Assembly: GCF_017811155.1 (NCBI RefSeq) | Contig: NZ_JACVCV010000003.1 | Span: 348,050 to 412,049, forward strand | Length of the DNA: 64,000 nucleotides | From: Lunatimonas salinarum | Lineage (GTDB): Bacteria; Bacteroidota; Bacteroidia; Cytophagales; Cyclobacteriaceae | Direction: 5' to 3' | Part shown: positions 36,118 to 43,640 of the stretch, piece after piece | Layout of the letters: each line of letters starts with the position of its first letter | Position numbering within the stretch: position 1 is the stretch's first letter | The notes under the pieces: model-generated | The model's database searches: none | Told to the model about the DNA's origin: nothing | The model's input: the letters and a program-made list of their open reading frames with translations, nothing else | Position numbers and translations under genes: made by a program

Positions 36118-37806
36118 ATGAAAAAACTTCTCTTTATTCTCTTTTGTCTGAGCACAGTTCAACTGATTCAGGCCCAAGATTCTTCCAGCCTTCCGCCTAT
36201 CAGCGTCCCTATTCTTGATTCCTTGATAGGAAAAATACCAAGCTCGGACGAGCCCGGATTTGCAGTAGGAATCAGCTTTGGCAATGAAATCCTAATCGAA
36301 CACTACTACGGTCTATCCGATTTGGAAAATAAAATCCCTATCACTGACAGCACTCAATTCAATCTAGCTTCGGTATCCAAACATTTTACTGCTTACGGCC
36401 TCTTGTTTTTGGAAAACAGAGGAAAAGTAAACTTGCAGACCTCGGTGATTCAATACCTGAACAATTTTCCCTATTCGGATAAAATCACGGTCATGCATTT
36501 GCTACACCATACTTCGGGCATCCCCTCTTCGGATAATCTGAGAGTCTTTGCCGGGCAATCTCTGGAATCACCTTGGGGTAAAAAAGAAGAACTCAGACTG
36601 CATGCCAATTACAGAAAGCTCAACTTCAGCCCAGGAACTGATTTCCTGTATTCCAATTCTGGTTATTTCTTTTTGGGACAGGTCATTAAAACCCAAAGCG
36701 GCCTTTCCTATGCAGACTTCTTCGAAAAGTCTCTTTTCCCTTCCTTGGGTATTCAGGGAACGGTCATGGATAAACCCAAGAAACTTATTCCAAATCGGGC
36801 CATACCTTACCATCCTGGACAAGCCGGATTTGAAAGGAAATTTCCTGAGAATACATACATCACAGGGGAATCCAATATCTACCTCAACCTCCCATCTATG
36901 ATGCGTTGGATGCAGTACTTGATGCTTTCCAATCATAATGAATCCCATTTTGTTCAAGCTATGTTTGATGGCAACTATAACTTATCTACAGGAAAGTTGG
37001 TGGAGTATCGTTTTGGCCTGGAAAAACGAGAAATCAATTCTCTCCAAGCTATGACTCACGGAGGAGGAGTGCCGGGCTATGCTTCCTACGTCATTTATAT
37101 TCCTGAACTTGATCTGGGAATCAGTGTGCTTTCCAATTCGGATAAGCTCCCAAAAAGTCCAGGCGCTATCGCTCATGCTATCGCCAGATACCTCACTGCC
37201 GGTTATGCTAGTGCTGTGTCACAACCTGCTCATCAGGAAATTGAATTGCGAGCTGAGGAAACCCAAAAGTATGCCGGTGAGTACCGCTTTTGGGATGGAG
37301 TCCAGTTTGAAATCAAGCAGGAAGAAGCTGGGTTGTTCATCCATTTGCCTGATGTACCTCCTTTTCAGTTAATCACCAGATCAGAGACGGAGTTTTTTAT
37401 TCGTGAATTTGACGGGCAAGTTGCTTTCTCCTTTAAAAATGGAATTCAAACGCTCCAATTTATTCAGGGGAAAAAGTTAGATGCGGCTGAAAAACTGGAT
37501 CCCAACCGACAGAAAGCAGCGAGCCCACCTGCTAGTCAGCTTATAGGGATGTATAAAAATAAAGGTTTGGATGTAGCCTACGAAGTAAGGGAAAAGGAGG
37601 AAAAACTGATGCTTATTCTTCCTGAGATACTTCTTCAATATGCTGGATTTCAGGAGATTGAATTGATTCCTATAGAGGGAAATACCTATCGGACCCGAGA
37701 ATTGGGGGTGATAGAATGGCAAGTCGATGCCAAAGGAAAAGTAAAAGGATTCCTCATCAAAGATGTGGGAAGACTCTGGAACCTCTATTTCACCAAGAAT
37801 TCATAA
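36118..37806 (+). CDS. Exported serine hydrolase (class C beta-lactamase/PBP-like fold)
   Basis: A 562-residue protein with a signal peptide (1-20, ending IQAQ). Its beta-lactamase-like domain (about 30-365) has the nucleophile motif SVSK (SxxK) in FNLASVSKHFTAYG, the second motif YSNSGYFFLG (YxN) and HGGGVPGYASY (HGG in place of KTG). A C-terminal lipocalin-like extension of about 190 residues follows (EYRFWDGVQFEIKQEEAGL...). Such proteins are esterases or D-aminopeptidases rather than resistance enzymes. It follows the CPBP protease and ends at a strong terminator. Confidence 0.88.
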   Translation: MKKLLFILFCLSTVQLIQAQDSSSLPPISVPILDSLIGKIPSSDEPGFAVGISFGNEILIEHYYGLSDLENKIPITDSTQFNLASVSKHFTAYGLLFLENRGKVNLQTSVIQYLNNFPYSDKITVMHLLHHTSGIPSSDNLRVFAGQSLESPWGKKEELRLHANYRKLNFSPGTDFLYSNSGYFFLGQVIKTQSGLSYADFFEKSLFPSLGIQGTVMDKPKKLIPNRAIPYHPGQAGFERKFPENTYITGESNIYLNLPSMMRWMQYLMLSNHNESHFVQAMFDGNYNLSTGKLVEYRFGLEKREINSLQAMTHGGGVPGYASYVIYIPELDLGISVLSNSDKLPKSPGAIAHAIARYLTAGYASAVSQPAHQEIELRAEETQKYAGEYRFWDGVQFEIKQEEAGLFIHLPDVPPFQLITRSETEFFIREFDGQVAFSFKNGIQTLQFIQGKKLDAAEKLDPNRQKAASPPASQLIGMYKNKGLDVAYEVREKEEKLMLILPEILLQYAGFQEIELIPIEGNTYRTRELGVIEWQVDAKGKVKGFLIKDVGRLWNLYFTKNS

Positions 37807-37831
37807 TGTTAAGTTGGTTCAAACAACGACT

Positions 37832-37862
37832 AATTCCCTCTTGGCTCAAGAGGGAATTTTTT
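37832..37862 (+). terminator. Terminator after the serine hydrolase
   Basis: AATTCCCTCTTG and CAAGAGGGAATT form a perfect 12-bp stem around GCT, followed by a T run. Confidence 0.9.
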
Positions 37863-37894
37863 ACTTTCTGTTCCAATGATCGCCTAGTCCAATT

Positions 37895-38335
37895 ATGACT
37901 CCCATCCAACCTTATCATCCCAAGAACCTTCCTGAAATCCGAATGATCTGGAGAAAAAGCGCGACTTCCGCTTACCCTTTTCTTTCAGCGGAGTTTATCC
38001 AAAAGGAGGAGAATCAAATCGCCCAAATTTATTTGCCTCTGTGCCAAACCTGGGTCTGGAAAAATGAGTGTGGATCTTGTTTGGCTTTTATATCTCTTTT
38101 GGAAAATGAAATCGGAGGATTATTTGTCTTGCCGGAGTTTCAATATAGGGGAATCGGAAAAGAGTTGGTAAAGCATGCAAGCCAAAGTTTTCAGGAGCTG
38201 TTCGTTGAGGTTTTTTCCAAAAATCAATCAGGAATCCTATTTTATGAAAAAATGGGGTTCTCCTTTTTTGAGGAAAAAATTCATGAAGAAACAGAAGAAA
38301 CGCTCATCCGGATGGTCCGGTTAAGGCCTTGGTAA
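37895..38335 (+). CDS. GNAT-family N-acetyltransferase
   Basis: A 146-residue protein with the GNAT acetyl-CoA loop in FVLPEFQYRGIGKELVKHA (QxxGxG/A-type) and a terminal GILFYEKMGFSFFEE segment, as in the small PhnO/YhbS-like acetyltransferases. No partner genes. The substrate cannot be inferred. It lies convergent with another GNAT gene nine bases downstream. Confidence 0.85.
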   Translation: MTPIQPYHPKNLPEIRMIWRKSATSAYPFLSAEFIQKEENQIAQIYLPLCQTWVWKNECGSCLAFISLLENEIGGLFVLPEFQYRGIGKELVKHASQSFQELFVEVFSKNQSGILFYEKMGFSFFEEKIHEETEETLIRMVRLRPW

Positions 38336-38344
38336 AATCAAACC

Positions 38345-38866
38345 CTAAGATTTTTGAAGTCGAAAAATCAAATAAACCTGCTCCACTTTTTCATTAGTTC
38401 TTTTCTCCTGATCAACCAGTTCAAATCCAGCCTTGATGGCTACTCGCTGACTGGAAATGTTGCCTTGAGCGCATTTGATCCAAAAAGTTTGGAACCCAAA
38501 GGTCTCACTCAGCCATTCGACCATTCGAATCAAGGACTTTTTCATGATTCCCTGATTTTGAATTTCCGGATCCAGCCAATAGCCCAGTTCGGTGCTTTTT
38601 GAAACCCAATTCAGCTCTTTAGCTGAAATAATTCCCTTCGCCTGATTCTTCACGATGATGGCAAAAGAGAAGTCTTTTTTTGCAACAACTAATGCTTGGG
38701 ATTCAAGGATAAATTTTTGGGTTTGCTCGATATACTTCAGCTCATTTACAAAGGGCAACCAAGGAGAAAAATGGCTTCTATGAGCAGTCAAAATCTCAAA
38801 AAGGGATTTGGAATGATCGGGATGGAGAGGTGTCAGATGCAATTCTTTATCTAGCATTATCTTCAT
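38345..38866 (-). CDS. RimJ/RimL-type GNAT acetyltransferase
   Basis: A 173-residue protein: LHLTPLHPDHSKSLFEILTA at the start and GYWLDPEIQNQGIMKKSLIR with the acetyl-CoA loop near residue 105, then NISSQRVAIKAGFELV, the typical end of ribosomal-protein-serine acetyltransferase-like enzymes. The Met at 38866 is preferred: the frame open to 38938 would add residues not seen in the family. It follows an SRPBCC gene on the same strand. Confidence 0.85.
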   Translation of the reverse strand: MKIMLDKELHLTPLHPDHSKSLFEILTAHRSHFSPWLPFVNELKYIEQTQKFILESQALVVAKKDFSFAIIVKNQAKGIISAKELNWVSKSTELGYWLDPEIQNQGIMKKSLIRMVEWLSETFGFQTFWIKCAQGNISSQRVAIKAGFELVDQEKRTNEKVEQVYLIFRLQKS

Positions 38867-38934
38867 TTTGGTCTTTTTTAAAAAGCTAAAAAAGCCCCAA
38901 AAAGGGGCAGAGGTTGAATTTTTGATAGGGTGAA

Positions 38935-39366
38935 TCATTCAGATTCACAGATCTTTTTAAGCGCTTTGTTCATGGAGTCAAAGCCGAGTTTGGTCTGCTC
39001 TAGCATCGTAGTCATCAGACCTACGAGCAAGCCGGAGAAGTATTCCCCATGGACAAAGAGGGTCGTATTTTCATCGATTTCTTCAATGCCGAAGTAATGT
39101 TCACCGTCGAATATTCCTTTAATCAGAAATTTACCTGACCATCGGATTTCTCTTCCGGGTAGATTCCGGAGAAGGATGGGAGAAAAGCTCATTTCTTTAT
39201 CATTGGGGGGTAAGATTTTCACCTGAAGTTGCTGGCCTTCCTTTAGCTCTCCGCTAACAGATCTGATAAAGGGGTTCCAAGATGGATAAGAGTCGAAGTC
39301 GGTTAGAATCTGCCAAACTTTCCCAGCCGGAGCATAGATTCGGATCATGGTTTCAATATGTTTCAT
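38935..39366 (-). CDS. SRPBCC-family (START-like) protein
   Basis: A 143-residue protein beginning MKHIETMIRIYAPAGKVWQI and continuing LTDFDSYPSWNPFIRSVSGE, the polyketide-cyclase/SRPBCC pattern that forms a hydrophobic ligand cavity. Function unknown. The frame stays open to 39513, but that extension translates the intergenic repeat and is spurious. It is followed 68 bases later by a GNAT gene. Confidence 0.85.
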   Translation of the reverse strand: MKHIETMIRIYAPAGKVWQILTDFDSYPSWNPFIRSVSGELKEGQQLQVKILPPNDKEMSFSPILLRNLPGREIRWSGKFLIKGIFDGEHYFGIEEIDENTTLFVHGEYFSGLLVGLMTTMLEQTKLGFDSMNKALKKICESE

Positions 39367-39397
39367 TTCGGTATTGTGGTTGGTTAAAATTTTGGAC

Positions 39398-39504
39398 GAA
39401 ATCGAGCATGACTTACCCGTCACACACTGGGATGCCCCGATAGCTATCGGGGCAACCATGCGAGATTCCATGTGGCAACTGAAAAACAATTGTAGACACA
39501 TGAA
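39398..39504. repeat. Intergenic hairpin repeat, copy B1
   Basis: Same start (GAAATCGAGCATGAC) as copies A and B2. The internal hairpin is GCCCCGATAGCTATCGGGGC (39433-39452), a perfect 20-base palindrome. The terminal stem is CATGTG...CACATG, whereas copies A and B2 have CATCTG...CAGATG: both arms changed together. The end of B1 overlaps the start of B2. Confidence 0.85.
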
Positions 39505-39598
39505 ATCGAGCATGACGTACCCGTCACACAGTGGGATGATTATAATCCATGCGAGATTCCATCTGACCGCTAAAAAACAAATTATAAACAGATGAAAA
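39500..39598. repeat. Intergenic hairpin repeat, copy B2
   Basis: Tandem to B1. It has the TGACG-TACC-CGTCA hairpin near its start, GGATGATTATAATCC in the centre, and the CATCTG...CAGATG terminal stem. Its terminal third is nearly identical to copy A. Confidence 0.85.
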
Positions 39599-39620
39599 AT
39601 GCCGGCTCAAACGAGCCGGC
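39594..39620 (-). terminator. Terminator of the outer-membrane protein gene
   Basis: Perfect stem GCCGGCTC/GAGCCGGC (39601-39620) with a 4-base loop; on the minus strand ATTTTT follows. It lies 21 bases past the stop of the gene at 39641. Confidence 0.8.
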
Positions 39621-39640
39621 TAGGTTGGTGGTGAATGGAC

Positions 39641-40258
39641 TTAGAATCTAGCTTTTACAGAGAGTGTGCCGCCCCAGCCATTGAAGCCTTCGGTAGAGAT
39701 GCCCCACTTTTCTTGGTTTCGAACATTGGCTCTGTAGGTAGCCCCAGCTTCGATATCCAACCAGCGGTTGAGGTGGGCTCCAACTCTTAAGTCAGGAGAA
39801 AGTGCGATCGAATGCGTACGGCTTTCTGCCTTATTTACCACGTTGCCGTTTTCTTTGGTGACTTCATAGTCCTGCTTGATGTCTGCATAAGCAGCTCTCA
39901 AGCCGACTTTCCCATAGAAAAGACCACCAAAATCCTGCACGTAGCTTCCGGAAAGACCATAGTGTACTTGCTTCATATCCAGCGCATTATTAGGTGTTTC
40001 TTTCCAGAGGTCCACCGGGACGATGGAGTTGGTATAATACAGGCCGAAGAAAACTTTGTCCTGAAATCTTAAGCCCAATTCCGTACCGATGCTGTAATGG
40101 CTTCTTACCGGGGAAGAGCTTTTTGTAAAAATAAACTCATTGATTACCGATCCATAAAAGCCCACAGGCTTTACCGATTGCTTCATTGATTCCTGCCCAA
40201 AAGCGGTCATCAGTCCAAGGCTCATGAGAGCCACCAAGGTTAACATTGACTTTTTCAT
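39641..40258 (-). CDS. Predicted outer-membrane beta-barrel protein
   Basis: A 205-residue protein with a cleavable signal peptide (residues 1-21) and alternating hydrophobic strands (EFIFTKSSSPVRSHYSIGTE, VFFGLYYTNSIVPV, GLRAAYADIKQDY) ending in VKARF, a C-terminal aromatic residue typical of BAM-assembled barrels. No specific family is recognised. It is a single-gene unit with its own -7 element (TACTTTTG, plus-strand 40316-40323) and terminator. Confidence 0.65.
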   Translation of the reverse strand: MKKSMLTLVALMSLGLMTAFGQESMKQSVKPVGFYGSVINEFIFTKSSSPVRSHYSIGTELGLRFQDKVFFGLYYTNSIVPVDLWKETPNNALDMKQVHYGLSGSYVQDFGGLFYGKVGLRAAYADIKQDYEVTKENGNVVNKAESRTHSIALSPDLRVGAHLNRWLDIEAGATYRANVRNQEKWGISTEGFNGWGGTLSVKARF

Positions 40259-40650
40259 TGTGTGTGTAGTTTGTGTGTAATTGGTTTGTTTTTGTTTTGT
40301 GCGTTAATGATGATCCAAAAGTAGATCAGCCCACACACCTGGGGTAAAAAGTCTGGACCAGCCCCTGAAAAACCCTACTGAAACCTGAATTTTGGAAGAT
40401 GGATGAATTTCAAAAATGATAGACTTGCTAATTTCTGATTGCAACTGGAGGGCAAAAACAGATTGAATTCCAATTTTTCCAAGTCAAGAATTCAAATAAA
40501 AGACGAATACCCTCTTGGCAATTTACTTGTTCCAACGTCTTTTCTAGGTGTACTACTTTACCCGAAGGCCCGACAAAAAAATTCGGCTCGGCAGATGGGG
40601 AGTGGCATACGAAATCAGTTTCAATATTTTCACATAGTCCTTCACATCTT
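40259..40650. other. Intergenic region upstream of the outer-membrane protein gene
   Basis: About 390 bases. The only supported element is the minus-strand -7 octamer TACTTTTG at 40316-40323, 57 bases before the ATG at 40258. An ORF at 40439-40729 (plus) has no recognisable content and overlaps the nitroreductase gene on the opposite strand. Confidence 0.5.
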
Positions 40651-41283
40651 TCAAATTATCTCAAATAGCTCCTCTTTACTTCTCCTAACTTTCTTCCGAA
40701 ACTGTGCAGAATCATCTACCGATCGATAACCTACCGGAGCAACCAATACAGCATGTAGTCCCTGATCACCTAAGCCCAAAATCTGGTCATACTTATCCGG
40801 TTCAAAACCTTCCATAGGACAGGCATCCAACCTGAGTTCTGCCGCTGCAATCAGTAGATTATTCATGGCCAAATATGCCTGCTTTTCGGACCAGGCTTGT
40901 CTCTCTGACTCTTTCATCGAGTCAACACTTTCTTTAATACTTTGTCCATAAGCTTGAATGCCTGGTTTCTTAGATTCATCCACTCCCTCCTGCAATAAAT
41001 TGATATACGAGTCAACGCCTTCGGAAAAGTGTTGGTTGTAACTACAGAAAACGAATAAATGTGATGCATCCGTGATTTGGGACTGATTCCAAGAAGCTTC
41101 CCGAAGTAGTTTCTTAACTTTCTGGTCTTCTACAATCAATACCTTATAAAGTTGGAGACCATATGAGGACACTGAAAGTCTTACTGCTTCCTTGAGCAGT
41201 TCCAAGCTGCCAGAATCGATCTTTTTTTGTGAGTCAAATTTCTTGGTGGCATATCGCCAGTTCAATGTTTCTATCAATTTCAT
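40651..41283 (-). CDS. NfsB-like nitroreductase/NAD(P)H-dependent oxidoreductase
   Basis: A 210-residue flavoprotein: MKLIETLNWRYATKKFDSQK is the classic N-terminus with FMN-binding Arg, followed by SVSSYGLQLYKVLIVED, QAYLAMNNLLIAAAELRLDA and CPMEGFEPDKYDQILGL. It reduces nitro compounds or quinones using FMN. The Met at 41283 is chosen because homologues begin there; the frame open to 41340 would overlap the upstream gene. It lies 13 bases after a GNAT gene on the same strand. Confidence 0.92.
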   Translation of the reverse strand: MKLIETLNWRYATKKFDSQKKIDSGSLELLKEAVRLSVSSYGLQLYKVLIVEDQKVKKLLREASWNQSQITDASHLFVFCSYNQHFSEGVDSYINLLQEGVDESKKPGIQAYGQSIKESVDSMKESERQAWSEKQAYLAMNNLLIAAAELRLDACPMEGFEPDKYDQILGLGDQGLHAVLVAPVGYRSVDDSAQFRKKVRRSKEELFEII

Positions 41284-41296
41284 CTTTTTTTCCTTT

Positions 41297-42007
41297 TTAG
41301 TGTTTATAAAATCTGATCTTAAAATCAGAGTGAAAGCCATATTTCCTATATAAGCCCAAGCCCATTGCGGAAGCTTGAAGGATAGCCTTATTAGATCCTA
41401 TTTTTTTGACTTCCGAGAGTGTAGCTTCAAATAATTGATTAGCTAAACCCTTTCCTCGAAAAGCGGGAGCAATCCCTATGGAATAAATCCCGGCTATTCC
41501 TGCTGAATCTTTGAAAATCATACTAGTTCCGATTGGTTTTTCTTCTAACCAAGCGGTATAGAAATCAACTTTTTCTTTCAAGGCTAGAATAGTAGGAGCA
41601 AGAATCCCATACCTAAAAGCATCAAAGAAAACCCTAGACCAAACTATGGCTTCTTCAGTTGTATTGACCTTTTTCAGAATGATATCCAGTTGATCTGAAT
41701 AAGAGAAATTGGCTATATCACCCGACATCCCAATCAATTCTATGGTGGGATGAAAGCCAATTTTAGCTAAAAGTTCATCCGAAAATCTATCCTCCCAAAC
41801 CGCTAGTCCAAGAGGTTTGTCTTTTCCAATTGAGCTAATGATCTCCAACTTTTCTGAAGTCAACTCCCCATCTACCCAAAGTTTGTTAGGCCAATCCCCG
41901 CGGTTTGCCTTACTTGCAAAAACTCCCTTTTTTGAGATCAATTCTCCTGAATTCATCCCGCCCAATTTCCATAGCTCGGTGAGATTGAAAATATTTTGAC
42001 TTTTCAT
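41297..42007 (-). CDS. GNAT-family acetyltransferase (two-lobed)
   Basis: A 236-residue protein; the C-terminal half has the GNAT fold with IYSIGIAPAFRGKGLANQLF (acetyl-CoA loop RGKGLA) and ALGLYRKYGFHSDF-type ending. The N-terminal half is an extra domain found in larger GNATs. It is co-directional with the nitroreductase gene. Just upstream lie the remnants of a transporter and a cyclase gene, so its original upstream context has been deleted. Confidence 0.85.
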   Translation of the reverse strand: MKSQNIFNLTELWKLGGMNSGELISKKGVFASKANRGDWPNKLWVDGELTSEKLEIISSIGKDKPLGLAVWEDRFSDELLAKIGFHPTIELIGMSGDIANFSYSDQLDIILKKVNTTEEAIVWSRVFFDAFRYGILAPTILALKEKVDFYTAWLEEKPIGTSMIFKDSAGIAGIYSIGIAPAFRGKGLANQLFEATLSEVKKIGSNKAILQASAMGLGLYRKYGFHSDFKIRFYKH

Positions 42008-42014
42008 CCTTTGA

Positions 42015-42161
42015 CTAAGATTTGATAAGCGAAACCGAAAATATCATCAGAGCAATTCCCATTATCTTTCTTAGGGTAATGGGCTCAACAGGTAATCCAA
42101 ACCATCCAAAATGACTGGCCAATCCTGCAAAAATCAGTTGACCGCTAAGACCGAATCCGAC
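42015..42161 (-). pseudogene. C-terminal remnant of a YdcZ/DUF606-type DMT transporter
   Basis: The minus strand encodes VGFGLSGQLIFAGLASHFGW then FGLPVEPITLRKIMGIALMI and a stop at 42015-42017, matching the last 48 residues of YdcZ-type transporters (GQ...DHFGWFG...R..G). The remainder of the gene (about 100 residues) is missing: a stop codon and unrelated sequence replace it, where the cyclase remnant begins. Confidence 0.7.
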
Positions 42162-42324
42162 TTAACCCCTTTTGACGACTTTGATCGGTCATCAAGTTAA
42201 GGGTACCAATTTCATTATCAGGCTCCCAAGGGTTTATCCCGACCGGCTCAGATGACATTACCTGAGCAAGGCTTAATCCTGCCTTACAAGCCAGGAAATA
42301 AGAAATTAACATTAATTTTTTCAT
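42145..42324 (-). pseudogene. N-terminal remnant of a secreted cyclase-family (kynurenine formamidase-like) enzyme
   Basis: The 59-codon ORF starts MKKLMLISYFLACKAGLSLA (signal peptide) and continues INPWEPDNEIGTLNLMTD, the characteristic N-terminal motif of cyclase-family (PF04199) proteins. The frame then enters the transporter remnant and stops, losing about 250 residues including all catalytic residues. Its promoter region still has an FNR-like box and GACCTTTG -7 octamer at the same spacing as two intact promoters nearby. Confidence 0.75.
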
Positions 42325-42355
42325 AATTTTAGTTTTTTTGTTTATAATGACTTTT

Positions 42356-42422
42356 CAAAGGTCTACAGATTATTTCCCCTGTCGAATGATCTGGATTAAG
42401 TCTTTCAATTAACCTAGATCAA
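42356..42422. promoter_or_regulatory. FNR-like boxes between the cyclase remnant and the Crp/Fnr gene
   Basis: Two inverted boxes: ATGATCTGGATTAA (42386-42399), oriented toward the minus strand, and TTAACCTAGATCAA (42409-42422), touching the Crp/Fnr gene start. They match the 44.65-44.72 kb boxes (TTGATCTGGGTTAA). The first is centred 33 bases upstream of the minus-strand octamer GACCTTTG (42356-42363). The second overlaps the start codon region, which suggests autorepression. Confidence 0.65.
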
Positions 42423-42423
42423 G

Positions 42424-43002
42424 ATGAATTCTGAACTTCTTTGGCAAAGTCTAAAGAAATACATCACACTCTCAGAGACTGAGAAAGCACTAATCCTTTC
42501 CAAACTCAGCGCTCGCAAATTCAAGAAAGGTCAATTCTTGGTTTTTGCAGGTGGAAAAAGCAAAGTGACCAATTTCGTCGTTGAAGGATCAGTTATGGCC
42601 TATTTTACTAATTCCAAAGGGCTGGATCATATCATCCAATTTGCCTTTGAGGGCTGGTGGATCAGCGATTTGAAGAGTTTCATTACCCAAGGGGAAGCCA
42701 TTTTCAATGTTCAGGCGTTGGAAGAAAGTACCGTTTTGGAGCTTTCCTATGAGGATCTGGAAGAGCTTTATATTCAAATCCCTCAACTGGAGCGGTTTTT
42801 CAGAATTGTAACTCAGCGTGCTTTTGTGGCTTTTCAGGAGCGTATTTTAGAAACAATTAGCCAATCCGCCGAAGATCGATATCGCGCATTTCATGAAAAG
42901 TTCAAGAAATACGAAACCCGAATTCCCCAAAAGCTCATTGCTTCTTATTTAGGCGTCACACCCGAATTTTTTAGCCGGATGAAAAAGAAAATGGATTGGT
43001 GA
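42424..43002 (+). CDS. Crp/Fnr-family transcriptional regulator A
   Basis: A 192-residue protein with an N-terminal cyclic-nucleotide-binding-like beta-roll (about 20-120: FKKGQFLVFAGGKSKVTNFV then VEGSVMAYF) and a C-terminal winged helix ending KLIASYLGVTPEFFSRMKKK. This short Bacteroidota subgroup lacks the cAMP-binding residues and the Fe-S cysteines of FNR, so the ligand is unknown. FNR-like boxes immediately upstream and in two nearby promoters mark it as the likely regulator of this neighbourhood. Confidence 0.9.
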   Translation: MNSELLWQSLKKYITLSETEKALILSKLSARKFKKGQFLVFAGGKSKVTNFVVEGSVMAYFTNSKGLDHIIQFAFEGWWISDLKSFITQGEAIFNVQALEESTVLELSYEDLEELYIQIPQLERFFRIVTQRAFVAFQERILETISQSAEDRYRAFHEKFKKYETRIPQKLIASYLGVTPEFFSRMKKKMDW

Positions 43003-43066
43003 AATCCTTTAGTTTTTAATCCTAGATTTATCCGTTCAAATTTTTAGAAAATTCCTATCTTGGAAG

Positions 43067-43639
43067 ATGATTACTAGAAGCTCAACCCTATTTGAAATTC
43101 CTCTGACAAAGGAAGAAGCCCAGATAATTGACACCTTAATCCCTATTAAGACTTTCAAGAAGGGCACTATCCTCTTGGAAGAAGGTCAGGTTGCCAAAGA
43201 ATCCTATTTCAATCTGAAAGGTCTTGTTCGCCTCTATTACCTGATAGATGGAGAAGAAAAGACCATTCATTTTTTTGAAGAAGGCCAACCCATTGCTTCC
43301 CTTTCCAGTTACCTGAATAAAACTCCGGCCAATCACTATTTCGAATGTGTAGAGGACACAACATTGACTATTCTCAGCTATGACAATGAGCAGGAATTAA
43401 TCAAGCGGGTACCTGCTTTTGAATCACTTTGTCGCATTTCCATTGAGCAAGAGTTTGGGAAAAACCAGCAGATGCTCGCCGACTACATGATCAAATCACC
43501 GGAGAAACGCTACTTGGAATTGCAGGAAAATCAGCCTGAACTCCTCAACCGGGTTCCTCAGTATATCCTCGCCTCCTATCTGGGAGTGAAGCCCGAATCT
43601 CTAAGCCGCATCCGAAAAAGGTTGGCTGCCAAAGCTTGA
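43067..43639 (+). CDS. Crp/Fnr-family transcriptional regulator B
   Basis: A 190-residue paralogue of the preceding gene. The beta-roll (about 20-120) has FKKGTILLEEGQVAKESYFN and LKGLVRLYYLIDGEEKTIHF; the HTH reads RVPQYILASYLGVKPESLSR. It is separated by 64 bases and probably shares a transcript. The product could act with or against regulator A on the same boxes. The adjacent quinone-oxidoreductase-like gene converges, with stops two bases apart. Confidence 0.9.
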   Translation: MITRSSTLFEIPLTKEEAQIIDTLIPIKTFKKGTILLEEGQVAKESYFNLKGLVRLYYLIDGEEKTIHFFEEGQPIASLSSYLNKTPANHYFECVEDTTLTILSYDNEQELIKRVPAFESLCRISIEQEFGKNQQMLADYMIKSPEKRYLELQENQPELLNRVPQYILASYLGVKPESLSRIRKRLAAKA

Positions 43640-43640
43640 T

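Noticed and set aside
39367..39513. N-terminal extension of the SRPBCC ORF
   Set aside because: It is a translation of the intergenic repeat; the SRPBCC domain starts at 39366.
40439..40729. 96-codon ORF upstream of the nitroreductase
   Set aside because: No recognisable motif, and its 3' end overlaps the nitroreductase gene on the other strand.
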